Part shown: in pieces, positions 51,397-59,601 of the stretch
Position numbering within the stretch: the stretch's first letter is position 1
Layout of the letters: each line of letters opens with the position of its first letter
Assembly (NCBI GenBank): GCA_964460115.1
Contig: CAYWPR010000010.1
Location: 1 to 64,000, forward strand
DNA length: 64,000 bases
Direction: 5' to 3'
Source: JAEUJZ01 sp964460115
Lineage (GTDB): Bacteria; Myxococcota_A; Polyangia; Palsa-1104; JAEUJZ01
The notes under the pieces: generated by a model
The model's input: only the letters and a program-made list of their open reading frames with translations
The model's database searches: none
What the model was told of the DNA's origin: nothing
Translations under genes and position numbers: made by a program

Positions 51397-52446
51397 TCAA
51401 CCGCCCATAATTTTGCCGATGATAAATAGGATGAGCAGCAGGCCGATGATTCCGCCGCCGGTCATGGCAACCCAGAACAGCCAGCCTCGATCTGCGGCGG
51501 CAGCCGGCTCAAAGGGCGGCAAAACCACCTGCACCGTTTCGGATTGAATGTCGCTGCCGCCGCTGTGAAAAGCCACCTGAAGGGCATGCTGCGCGTTGTC
51601 ACCGGTGCTGGTCAAGCTGAACGTGACGACGCGGGCGCCATACAAGCCGTCGATGGTTTGCACGAAGCGCTCGGAAATATCCTCTGCCGTTTTGCAGCCG
51701 CGGGCCGTGCCGCCAGATTGACGCGAGATTTCGATGAGCGAACGCAGCCGCCCCGGCTCAAAGGGCGCAAAGCCAACGCTATCGATGATGATGCCGGCAT
51801 CGTGGGCCCGCCGACCGACATCGGCAAATGCATCTTTGCCCTGCTGTCCGTCGATTCCATCGGAAAACAAGATGACGCGGCGACGCCGATCCGTATGCTC
51901 ACGCGCCAGATCAATGGCCACGCGCAACGCATCCACCATGCGCACCTCGCTGGCCTCTTGATCAATTTTGAGCTTATCGAGATCGCGCGCGATTTCTTTG
52001 GGCCGGCCAAGTTCTTCGAGCCGTTTGACTTCGTTGGCGTAGCCGATGATGCCCAGCCGGCTGTCCGGGTGATGTTTGCCAAGCAGCTTGGCCAGCCGCG
52101 AGATGCCTTCGCGTACATGCCGCATCGCCGGTTCCATCACCGGCGACAACTGCACCACGACGACTACGTCCAGCGGCTCCTTGGCTTCTAAAAATGGCGT
52201 CACCGAAATGGTCAAGTCTTTCTGCTCGACCTGGTCGAGCAGAAGCTTGTAGCCGCTGTTACCGCTCAGCACTTTGCCATCGCCGTCGATGACCGAGACA
52301 TAAGTCTTTAGCTGAGGCAGCTTGTCGGTCTGTACCCCTTCAAGATGAACTTTGATATCGTCGGCCCAAGCCATCTTGGCCGGGGCCGGGCAGAGCCCGC
52401 CAAGCAAACAGACGGAAAGAGCGGCCAAGATTCGAAACCGGCGCAT
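51397..52446 (-). CDS. Secreted VWA-domain protein with C-terminal membrane anchor
   Basis: From ATG 52446 (GAGG seven bases upstream), 349 residues. A signal sequence (about 5-24) is followed by a VWA domain (about 60-270): LDVVVVVQLSPVMEPAM, GIIGYANEVKRLEEL, RRVILFSDGIDGQQGKDAF. The canonical DxSxS of the MIDAS is not kept at the first position, so metal binding is doubtful. A C-terminal helix (GWLFWVAMTGGGIIGLLLILFIIGK) anchors it to the inner membrane. It lies 37 bases upstream of the outer-membrane protein gene in the same direction and may be co-transcribed. Confidence 0.85.
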   Translation of the reverse strand: MRRFRILAALSVCLLGGLCPAPAKMAWADDIKVHLEGVQTDKLPQLKTYVSVIDGDGKVLSGNSGYKLLLDQVEQKDLTISVTPFLEAKEPLDVVVVVQLSPVMEPAMRHVREGISRLAKLLGKHHPDSRLGIIGYANEVKRLEELGRPKEIARDLDKLKIDQEASEVRMVDALRVAIDLAREHTDRRRRVILFSDGIDGQQGKDAFADVGRRAHDAGIIIDSVGFAPFEPGRLRSLIEISRQSGGTARGCKTAEDISERFVQTIDGLYGARVVTFSLTSTGDNAQHALQVAFHSGGSDIQSETVQVVLPPFEPAAAADRGWLFWVAMTGGGIIGLLLILFIIGKIMGG

Positions 52447-52574
52447 CAGATGACCTCGCGTCAATCAAAGAGACTTGGGGCCATCTTAGCAGTTTCTTTT
52501 CGCATCCGGCGCAGCGGTTGTCAGGAATTCATGAACCGGCGCTGCCACTGCCACTCTTTCTTGCCTGACTTTGT

Positions 52575-53330
52575 TTATTCGTCGGCTGGGTCCAGGCTTT
52601 CCAGCGATTGCTCCAACGTATCCGCTTCCTCGTTTTGCCCAAGCGCCCGCAGCACATCGGCAAGCTGAAAACCGGCGGCCAGTTTTTCTTCGAAATCGCC
52701 AGCTTCACAGGCGACTTTATAGTAGCGACGGCTCAGCGACTCGGCGCGCTTCAAGTCGCCACAGCCTTCATATACCATCGATGAAACCGCCAGGGCATGC
52801 AGGTCTTCAGGGGCGGTAGCAAGCCATTTGTCGGCCGCGGCACGCGCCTGCTCGGGACGGCCGGCGCGCAAAAGCAAAAGGGCGCGGTTGCCCAGGTATG
52901 CGCCATGTTCGTCTTGTGCCAGTTCGGTCCACGCCGCGTGCATGGCCAAGGCCTCATCGCCGCGCCCGACATCCGCCAAATCAAAGATGACCGTGGACAG
53001 CCATTCCAGCAGGCCGTAATTGCAGTGTGCCTCTAGCGCAACCACCTGTTCAGAACGGCCGTGCAAGGCGGTGCGCAAGCGCTTCTCAAGCTGTAGATAA
53101 CGCTCGCGAGTTGGTTCATCAAAAGGCTGATGCACCGCCCCGCAATGCGCGCAATCCTCGTCGCTTTGCGGATCGTGGTCATGCTCCTTGGTCGCCATTT
53201 CCTCAAGCAGCTTATCCGCTTGGCCACAAACCACCGCCGCCTCATCCGCCAGGGGCCGCAGATCGGCATCAACCGCCGGCGGCTGCCATTCTGTATCCGT
53301 ATCCATATCCGTGTGTGTCTCAGTATGCAT
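52575..53330 (-). CDS. Cytoplasmic TPR-repeat protein
   Basis: From ATG 53330, 251 residues; a TTG at 53378 would lengthen it by 16. The N-terminus is acidic and His/Asp-rich (HTETHTDMDTDTE, KEHDHDPQSDEDC) with a CAHCGAVH motif that may bind metal. The C-terminal half has TPR-like helices (VGRGDEALAMHAAWTELAQ, GRPEQARAAADKWLATAPEDLHAL, CGDLKRAESLSRRYYKVA, FQLADVLRALGQNEEADTLEQ). Likely a protein-protein interaction adaptor; partners unknown. The 128-base gap to the VWA gene holds only an imperfect inverted repeat (52500-52550). Confidence 0.75.
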   Translation of the reverse strand: MHTETHTDMDTDTEWQPPAVDADLRPLADEAAVVCGQADKLLEEMATKEHDHDPQSDEDCAHCGAVHQPFDEPTRERYLQLEKRLRTALHGRSEQVVALEAHCNYGLLEWLSTVIFDLADVGRGDEALAMHAAWTELAQDEHGAYLGNRALLLLRAGRPEQARAAADKWLATAPEDLHALAVSSMVYEGCGDLKRAESLSRRYYKVACEAGDFEEKLAAGFQLADVLRALGQNEEADTLEQSLESLDPADE

Positions 53331-53482
53331 GGGGGGAGATTTACTCGGCCCGATCCATTGTTCAAGCAACTTGTGCAAATGCTATCGCCCAAGCACGCGG
53401 CAAAGGCACGGGCGCCTCCTCGCTTTAGGCCTTGAATGTGCGGCACGCATTCTCGCGAGCTGCTGATATTCTAGATGTCACC

Positions 53483-56086
53483 ATGATGTCCGGACCTGCG
53501 GATCCGAAGTCCTCGCAAGCGCAACCAAGCTGGGTGGTTGGTCCGCCGGTGGCTCCGGCCAGCCGTCTGGGCCAGCTTATCGACGGTGAGTTTCTAATAA
53601 AGAGCATCCTTGGACAAGGCGAGCTCGGAGTCACCTACGAAGCCGACAACACCCGCCATAAACGCCGGTTCGCGGTGCTGATGCTCAGCCGCGGGCTAAA
53701 GCCTACACATGCCATGATGCTGGCGGTCCGCGATGATCTGCGACACGGGCAGCAACTGTCGGCCGCAGGCCTTATGCCGGTCAAAGCGATCGCCGATCGC
53801 GATGGCATTCCTGGCTTTGCCACCGAGCTTGTCGACGGCGAAACGCTGCGCAGCCGTTTGGGCCGCGGACCGCTGCGGGTCGAACGGGCGCTGGCCATCG
53901 CGCTCAGTTTGGCGCGGACCCTAGAAGCGGCCCACAAAGTTGGGCTCATACATGGCGATTTGCGCCCCGAAAATATTTTCTTGGTCCGCCCCGAAGCCAA
54001 AAGCGCCTTCGCCGGCAAGGTCATGGTCGTCGAACACGCGATGCATCACCTGCGCCGAAGAACTCCGGGCTTAGACGATCGGCTGCCTCTATACAAGCTG
54101 ATGTATCGGCCCCCCGAGCAAGTCCTTGGCGAAGCCGGCGCCAGCGAGCAGGGCGACGTCTGGGTACTTGGAGCCATTTTGTATGAGTGCCTGACCGGCA
54201 AGCCGGCTTTTTACGCCGAAGAGCCAGAGTTTGTCCTCGATAATCTAGGACAAGCGCCACCGCCGCTGCAGCCTAATGCCGCCACCGGTCTTAGCGCCGA
54301 GCTGGCCGCGGCTTTCAATCTGCTTATCGCGAGCAGCTCGGCTCGAGCCCTGGAAAGCCGCGTCGCCAATATGACGGAACTGCGCGAGGGCATTGAACAG
54401 CTTGTGCGCGGCGCGCGGCTATTTTTGCCCGAAGTTCTGGTCGAGTCGCACAAGGAAGCAGCCACATCTGCCCAGCCGGCAAGCACCTCCAATCGGCGAA
54501 TGAATCAACTGCTGCAGCGGCTGTCCGGGGTGTTTCCGCAGATTCCGCTTGTCGGCTCCGGGACTTCGTCGACGACTGACGCCACCGCCGCACCGCCTGC
54601 TACGCAGGGACAAGCATCGACGCAGGCTAGTGATCGCCCGACGACACAGCCCAAGCTAGTTCCGCTAGAACCCATTACTCCGGCCAAGGAGCGGGTCAAT
54701 CGCATCCTGTCCAGATTGTCTGGGGCCTATCCGACCACGGATGCGACACCGCAGACGCGGCCACCGATTGCCGATGCTCCGCTGGCGGGGCTATTTGCAG
54801 ATTCGGCCCTATTGCCGAACCCGCCTGTGGATCCAGCGGCCCCCTCGCCACCTGCGCAGCCGAACTCACCGGCCGTGCCGGCCGCTCCGAACGTCCCGAG
54901 CGCGCCCGCGGCCCCCGCCGAACCGGCTGAAGCATCCCCGCCGGCCCCGCCGGCCGCACCGACTCCGCCGGCGCTCCCTGAAGCCCTTGCAGCAGTTGAT
55001 ACACCGACGCTGCCGCCGCGAGTACTGCCAATCTCGCAGCCCCTGCAAACTGTGGCGCCAGATTCAGTACCGCTCAGCGAGCAGTTGACAAGGCCAGCGA
55101 TCATTCCGCTCTCCCAGTGGCCAAGTCCGCCCGCCAAAGCCGATGGGCCCGCCGCTGCCGTTTTGCTACAAGCCAGTGAGAGCGAGGAAGCGGTGGCTGA
55201 TTCTGCCAAGCCCTCGCAAGAAACGCCGACCTCGGCCAAAACCCCGCAACTGCTTCGTATCGAGGAGCGCCCCACCCGAGTGGACAGCACCCTGCCGGCG
55301 GCGCTGCTCGCGCCGCTGTCCGATCCTGCGCTGCCTACGCTGCACGTGTTCGCCAGTCTTCCGACGATGCCGAATTTGGCTGAAATTGCCGAGACGATTC
55401 ATCCGTTAGGCGCTTCGGCATCTGAGCGCTTGCATGCACAAGCGACCCAGCCGGCGCTGCAGCGTTTACCCATCAATGAAAAAGCCACGCAGGCCAAACT
55501 GGATGCGCTGAGCCCGACCGTCATGGCTCCCTCTACCCCGACCGCGGTGTTGCCGATGCAAAGCGCCGCCTCTCATACATCGACCCTGTCTGCCCATCCT
55601 TCATTGATTGAAATATCGACGCTGGAACCTCTGCCGCTGGGCAATTCGGAACAGAAAGTTTCGGCCGAGCCGCTTACGCCGCCGCCGCTACCGATTTCGT
55701 CGCCGCTGCTGCCCGTGCCGCCACCAATGCCCGCAGCGGCCGCCGCGCCGCCAGCCGCCGAAACGACGGAGGACGAAAAGCAGCGGGCGCCGCGAGTTTC
55801 GCAACTGATTGCAGCGTTGCAAGCGCAGCAGATGCCGCCGCCCGCTGCGTCGCCACCTGACGAACCTCGACGGCGAATGTCGCCGGGGTTGATTGCGCCC
55901 GCACCCGACATTTTTGCGCCGGTCCAGATTATGCGGCTCTCAAGCTCGAATGAAACTCAGGTTGCACCCGCCGAACAGCGAGGCGCCCTGGCCTGGGTGT
56001 TACGCCATCAAGAAGCCGTCGCCGCACTGGCGGGCGCGCTTTTGGTCATCCTTGGAGTGCTCGTTTATCTGCTATTTCACGCCTAA
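53483..56086 (+). CDS. Tail-anchored pseudokinase with long Pro/Ala-rich linker
   Basis: From ATG 53483, 867 residues. A kinase fold (about 30-310) is clear (GEFLIKSILGQGELGVTYEAD, GLIHGDLRPENIFLV, DVWVLGAILYECLTGKPAF), but the ATP lysine site reads FAVLML and the DFG region VVEHAMH, so ATP-Mg binding is unlikely; the catalytic Asp and Asn remain. Some 520 residues of Pro/Ala/Ser-rich sequence follow, then a single hydrophobic helix (VAALAGALLVILGVLVYLLF) at the extreme C-terminus. The protein thus resembles 27084-29162 in layout: pseudokinase head, flexible stalk, C-terminal anchor. An intrinsic terminator follows. Start lacks a ribosome site. Confidence 0.82.
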   Translation: MMSGPADPKSSQAQPSWVVGPPVAPASRLGQLIDGEFLIKSILGQGELGVTYEADNTRHKRRFAVLMLSRGLKPTHAMMLAVRDDLRHGQQLSAAGLMPVKAIADRDGIPGFATELVDGETLRSRLGRGPLRVERALAIALSLARTLEAAHKVGLIHGDLRPENIFLVRPEAKSAFAGKVMVVEHAMHHLRRRTPGLDDRLPLYKLMYRPPEQVLGEAGASEQGDVWVLGAILYECLTGKPAFYAEEPEFVLDNLGQAPPPLQPNAATGLSAELAAAFNLLIASSSARALESRVANMTELREGIEQLVRGARLFLPEVLVESHKEAATSAQPASTSNRRMNQLLQRLSGVFPQIPLVGSGTSSTTDATAAPPATQGQASTQASDRPTTQPKLVPLEPITPAKERVNRILSRLSGAYPTTDATPQTRPPIADAPLAGLFADSALLPNPPVDPAAPSPPAQPNSPAVPAAPNVPSAPAAPAEPAEASPPAPPAAPTPPALPEALAAVDTPTLPPRVLPISQPLQTVAPDSVPLSEQLTRPAIIPLSQWPSPPAKADGPAAAVLLQASESEEAVADSAKPSQETPTSAKTPQLLRIEERPTRVDSTLPAALLAPLSDPALPTLHVFASLPTMPNLAEIAETIHPLGASASERLHAQATQPALQRLPINEKATQAKLDALSPTVMAPSTPTAVLPMQSAASHTSTLSAHPSLIEISTLEPLPLGNSEQKVSAEPLTPPPLPISSPLLPVPPPMPAAAAAPPAAETTEDEKQRAPRVSQLIAALQAQQMPPPAASPPDEPRRRMSPGLIAPAPDIFAPVQIMRLSSSNETQVAPAEQRGALAWVLRHQEAVAALAGALLVILGVLVYLLFHA

Positions 56087-56088
56087 GC

Positions 56089-56120
56089 CAGGCGTTCGAA
56101 AAAATTTTTCGAACGGCCTG
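56089..56120. terminator. Perfect inverted-repeat terminator after the pseudokinase gene
   Basis: CGTTCGAAAAA (56093-56103) and TTTTTCGAACG (56105-56115) form an 11-base perfect stem, extended by CAGG/CCTG outside. The T/A core provides poly-U in both directions. Confidence 0.7.
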
Positions 56121-56179
56121 TAATAACCAGGGCCGCCGCAACCTAAGGATGAGAACCGATCCTTTTGTGAGGAGAACCC

Positions 56180-56896
56180 ATGCCATCGTCTTGCGAGACA
56201 AAAATTTTGAATACGCAGCCCGTCTGCTGGCAGCGAGTCGTGCACACGTTTACGCAGCGCGAAGAAAAATTCGTATTTCGTCCGCTGGACGAGGACGACA
56301 TCGCCAAAGTTGCGGAACTGTACCGTCGCTACTATTCGCATCTATACATGACGACTCGGCACGATTTTCATGACGAAAATTTTTACCGCGCCGAAGTTGC
56401 CCTGCTTTCCAATTGGACCGAGGATGCGGCAAAAAAGCTGTTTTTTATCGGCGTCATTGAGCGAGTCGCCAACAAAGAAATTGTCATGGCCTTTGGCGCC
56501 GTGCGCGATCGCTACGATCGGGTCGTGCAAAGCTTGGCAGTGGTTGTAAAGCCCGAGCATCGCGGGCAGCACATTACCCGCCATTATTCGCGTTATATGG
56601 ATGAGCTTTTTGAAAGCTCGGGCGCCGACTGCGTCTGGGGCACCATCGATGCCAAGGACGTCGCCGCGCAGCGAATTTCCCTGCATACCGGCTGCCAAGT
56701 CGGAGGGTTTATGCCCGGCGTATTTCGCTGGTCCTTTGATCGGCAAACTTACTATCGAGATATGCTGATTTACTTTTATAAGTACTATAACGGCGCAGAA
56801 AAATACTCGACGAAGCCGGCGGATTGGGTGGTGGATCGCACCTGCTACGAAAAGATTCAAGAACTGCTACAGCAGGTCACTCCGCAGGACAGCTAA
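56180..56896 (+). CDS. GNAT-family N-acetyltransferase
   Basis: 238 residues with a good ribosome site (GAGGAG). The GNAT core is VFRPLDEDDIAKVAELYRRYY, RVVQSLAVVVKPEHRGQHITRHYSRYMDELF (acyl-CoA-binding loop and helix) and DAKDVAAQRISLHTGC. The tail (YYRDMLIYFYKYYNGAEKY) is longer than in small GNATs. The acceptor is unknown. Its stop region overlaps the convergent methyltransferase stop by four bases. Confidence 0.85.
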   Translation: MPSSCETKILNTQPVCWQRVVHTFTQREEKFVFRPLDEDDIAKVAELYRRYYSHLYMTTRHDFHDENFYRAEVALLSNWTEDAAKKLFFIGVIERVANKEIVMAFGAVRDRYDRVVQSLAVVVKPEHRGQHITRHYSRYMDELFESSGADCVWGTIDAKDVAAQRISLHTGCQVGGFMPGVFRWSFDRQTYYRDMLIYFYKYYNGAEKYSTKPADWVVDRTCYEKIQELLQQVTPQDS

Positions 56897-57573
56897 GATT
56901 CGGCGATTTCGGTTTCCGTCTCGCGGCAGGGCACGCCTGGGACGCAGGAATCATACAGACTCAGCGCTGGGCTTCCGATTTGTCGGCGCCGCAGCCAGTT
57001 CTCTTTGGGAAATTCCAGCCCGACGGCGCATAAAACGATAGGGCGGCGCCGCGCAACGGCATGCAGCCTACCCAAAACTTGGGTCATCATCTTGCCGTTA
57101 AAAGGAGCGTATAAAAAAAATACCGAACCATCGAGCGCGACATCAGCGGCGTCGGCATGAAAAAAAGTGACTTCGTGCAGGGCCAGTTCCTCAGCATATG
57201 CTTTGGCGCACTTTACAAGCGGCGCCTGAATTTCGATGCCGCAAGCACGCGCGCCGGAAAGCAAGTGGGCCAGGATGACCACCCGCCCAAGGCCTGCGCC
57301 AAGGTCCACAAGCTCGTCATCTTGTCGCAGCGGTACGTGCTTGACCATCGCCAAAATCTCGTCCACCTCGCAGGGCCAATAGGGCACCGCACCGGGCGGT
57401 AGATTCGCAATGTCCGGTGGCGGCTCTGAAAAACCAAGCAGCTCGTCGGTAAAAGCGTCGCGTGCAAAAGGCGAGACGGCCAGAAGCTGTGTCCAAAGTG
57501 CCGCGCCGCGCAGTGCACCCGACTGTAGCGCCGCACGGGCCACGCGAGCTTTTCGAACGAGATCTTGGTTCAT
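56893..57573 (-). CDS. SAM-dependent methyltransferase-like protein
   Basis: 226 residues of class I Rossmann type: motif I DELVDLGAGLGRVVILAHLL, ACGIEIQAPLVKCAKAYAEEL, VTFFHADAADVALDGSVFFLYAPFNG (motif IV-like). The VDLGAGLGR and DLG pattern resembles DOT1/PrmA-like enzymes. No substrate can be assigned. It is the last gene of a leftward run with the crotonase gene 43 bases upstream. Confidence 0.85.
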   Translation of the reverse strand: MNQDLVRKARVARAALQSGALRGAALWTQLLAVSPFARDAFTDELLGFSEPPPDIANLPPGAVPYWPCEVDEILAMVKHVPLRQDDELVDLGAGLGRVVILAHLLSGARACGIEIQAPLVKCAKAYAEELALHEVTFFHADAADVALDGSVFFLYAPFNGKMMTQVLGRLHAVARRRPIVLCAVGLEFPKENWLRRRQIGSPALSLYDSCVPGVPCRETETEIAES

Positions 57574-57616
57574 GGCGTAGCGTTTTCGAAAAACCGCGCG
57601 GCTTTCTCACCCCGCT

Positions 57617-58432
57617 TCAGGTTCCGCTAAACTCCGGAGGGCGCTTCATAAAGAAGGCGCTCATGCCTTCCATACAATCTTTGCTGCGCAAAAGTTTCAT
57701 TTGCTCGACCACTTCGCCTTCCAGCGCTTGCTCCAGACTGCCATCGAGCGCCGCGTAGACCGACCGCTTGATGGCACGCAAAGCCAGCGGCGCGCCTTGG
57801 GCCAGACGCTGCACAATTTCAAAGGCCGTATCAAAGTCGCTACAAATGCGGTTTAAAAGGCCGAGCCGCGCGGCTTCCTCGGCTTCGATGGCATCGCCAA
57901 GCAGCATCATCTCTAGCGCCTTGCTGACGCCGATGAGCCGCGGCAAGGTATAGGTGCTGCCGCCATCGGGCATTAAGCCGCGCTTCACAAATAGCTCGGC
58001 AAAGCTCGCTCGCGTCGTGCCAAGGCGCAGGTCACAGGCCAAAGCCAGGTCGCAGCCGAATCCCACCGCCGGACCGTTCAAAAAAGCCACCACCGGCTTT
58101 TCGACACGCCGCACCGCGCGTATTAGCGCATGAAAATGCTGCCGCATGTGCTGTTCCCCAACAGAGCCTACCGCCGCATCATCCGCCCCCTGCAGCGATT
58201 GAAATAGGACCATTCCGACTTTCAGATCCAGGCCAGAGCAAAACGCTTCGCCGCGGCCGCTTAGCAGCACCGCGCGCACCGCTTGGTCACGACCGGCCGC
58301 GTCAAGCGCATCTACAAGCGCCGTGCAAAGCTCAAGGGTTAAGCCATTTTTCGACTGCGGACGATTTAGCGTCAAGCAGCGGATGGCACCTTTATTGGTC
58401 ACTTCCAGATCGGAAAAGGCTATATCGGTCAT
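57617..58432 (-). CDS. Crotonase family protein (enoyl-CoA hydratase/isomerase-like)
   Basis: 271 residues, ATG preceded by AGAGG and overlapping the stop of the permease gene (ATGA). Oxyanion-hole motifs SGRGEAFCSGLDLKVG and VAFLNGPAVGFGCDLALACD are standard; FVKRGLMPDGGSTYTLPRLIG lacks the hydratase Glu and is closer to isomerase-type members such as PaaG. Located between a permease and a methyltransferase. Substrate unknown. Confidence 0.88.
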   Translation of the reverse strand: MTDIAFSDLEVTNKGAIRCLTLNRPQSKNGLTLELCTALVDALDAAGRDQAVRAVLLSGRGEAFCSGLDLKVGMVLFQSLQGADDAAVGSVGEQHMRQHFHALIRAVRRVEKPVVAFLNGPAVGFGCDLALACDLRLGTTRASFAELFVKRGLMPDGGSTYTLPRLIGVSKALEMMLLGDAIEAEEAARLGLLNRICSDFDTAFEIVQRLAQGAPLALRAIKRSVYAALDGSLEQALEGEVVEQMKLLRSKDCMEGMSAFFMKRPPEFSGT

Positions 58433-59592
58433 GGCACCTCTTTGGCCTCTTTAGAGGAGGCAACTGGGTCTACGGAAAATTGTTCGGAAGAGGTCGCAAC
58501 GGTGCGGCCCTGATAAAACGGAGTCTCGGTATACATATCGATAAGACGCGGCAGCACAACCTTTAGCACCGCCGCCACGGGCACCGCCAAAAGCAGCCCG
58601 GCGTAGCCGAGTAGACTGCCGCCTAGACTTAGCGCAAAGATCACGCCGACGGCCGAAAGGCCAATGCGCCCGCCAACGGCGCGCGGAGTGATGACCACTG
58701 CGTCTAGTAGTTGCACCGCGCCAAACGTCAAAAGCACGCCTAAAATCGGTGTGGCGCCGCGACTGGAAGCGCTAAGCAGCGCCATGGCCAGTGCCAAAAG
58801 CAGTCCTATCGAGACGCCCACGTAGGGCACAAAAGCCAGAAATCCGGCGGTGCAGCCAATGACGATGGCCAGCGGAATGCCGGTTAACGACAAACCTATA
58901 GAGTACAGCGCCGCCTGAATTAGCATGACGGTAATCTGACCGCGCAGCCAGCCGCCAAGCGCCACTTGAATGTCATGCATGACGGCGCTGGCGGTCAGTT
59001 GATGCCGCGGTGGAACCAGGCGGCGCAGGCCATCTGTCATGTCGGGCATATCCATCAAAAAGGACACCGCGAAGATCGGCACCAGCAGCACGGCAAGGAC
59101 AATGCGAAAAAATCCCGCAACGCTAAGCAAAGCCGAGCCGACAGCCCCGGAAATCTCACCCGCGGCGCCACGCGCCCAATCGCCCAGGCGGTCGGAAAAC
59201 AGCCGCATGTAGTCGTTTACGCTGGCGGCGCGGGTCTTTAGAACTTTTCCCAGCATCGGCAGCACTCGAGTGTCGAGGAGCTTTTTGTAGGCGGGAATTT
59301 GCTGCGCGAAATGATCAAATTCCTGACTGACCAAATGCGGCAAAGTCAGAACAATCGCCGTCAAAAGTCCGACAAAAGTCAGAACCATGCCGACCACCGC
59401 CAGCCAGCGCGGAACGCCGCGCGCTTCCAGCGCCTGGACTGCCGGATCCAGCAAAAACGCCACGACCAGGGCCACGCCCACCGGCGCCAGCACCATCGAC
59501 AAGCGCGACATCACGGTCCACGCCAGCGAACAAAGAACGATGTACAGAAGCAATCGAAACAAAAATAGGGTTAGGCGGCGATCGTCTATCAT
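58429..59592 (-). CDS. AI-2E family (PerM/YdiK-like) transporter
   Basis: 387 residues with about seven or eight membrane segments and the conserved loop FVPYVGVSIGLLLALAMALL and ...LDAVVITPRAVGGRIGLSAVGVIFALSLGGSLLGYAGLLLAVPVAAVLKVVLP typical of the UPF0118/AI-2E family, partly involved in peptide or ion export. The stop overlaps the crotonase start; it begins 9 bases after the flavoprotein stop. Confidence 0.93.
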   Translation of the reverse strand: MIDDRRLTLFLFRLLLYIVLCSLAWTVMSRLSMVLAPVGVALVVAFLLDPAVQALEARGVPRWLAVVGMVLTFVGLLTAIVLTLPHLVSQEFDHFAQQIPAYKKLLDTRVLPMLGKVLKTRAASVNDYMRLFSDRLGDWARGAAGEISGAVGSALLSVAGFFRIVLAVLLVPIFAVSFLMDMPDMTDGLRRLVPPRHQLTASAVMHDIQVALGGWLRGQITVMLIQAALYSIGLSLTGIPLAIVIGCTAGFLAFVPYVGVSIGLLLALAMALLSASSRGATPILGVLLTFGAVQLLDAVVITPRAVGGRIGLSAVGVIFALSLGGSLLGYAGLLLAVPVAAVLKVVLPRLIDMYTETPFYQGRTVATSSEQFSVDPVASSKEAKEVP

Positions 59593-59601
59593 GCTCCCGT
59601 A

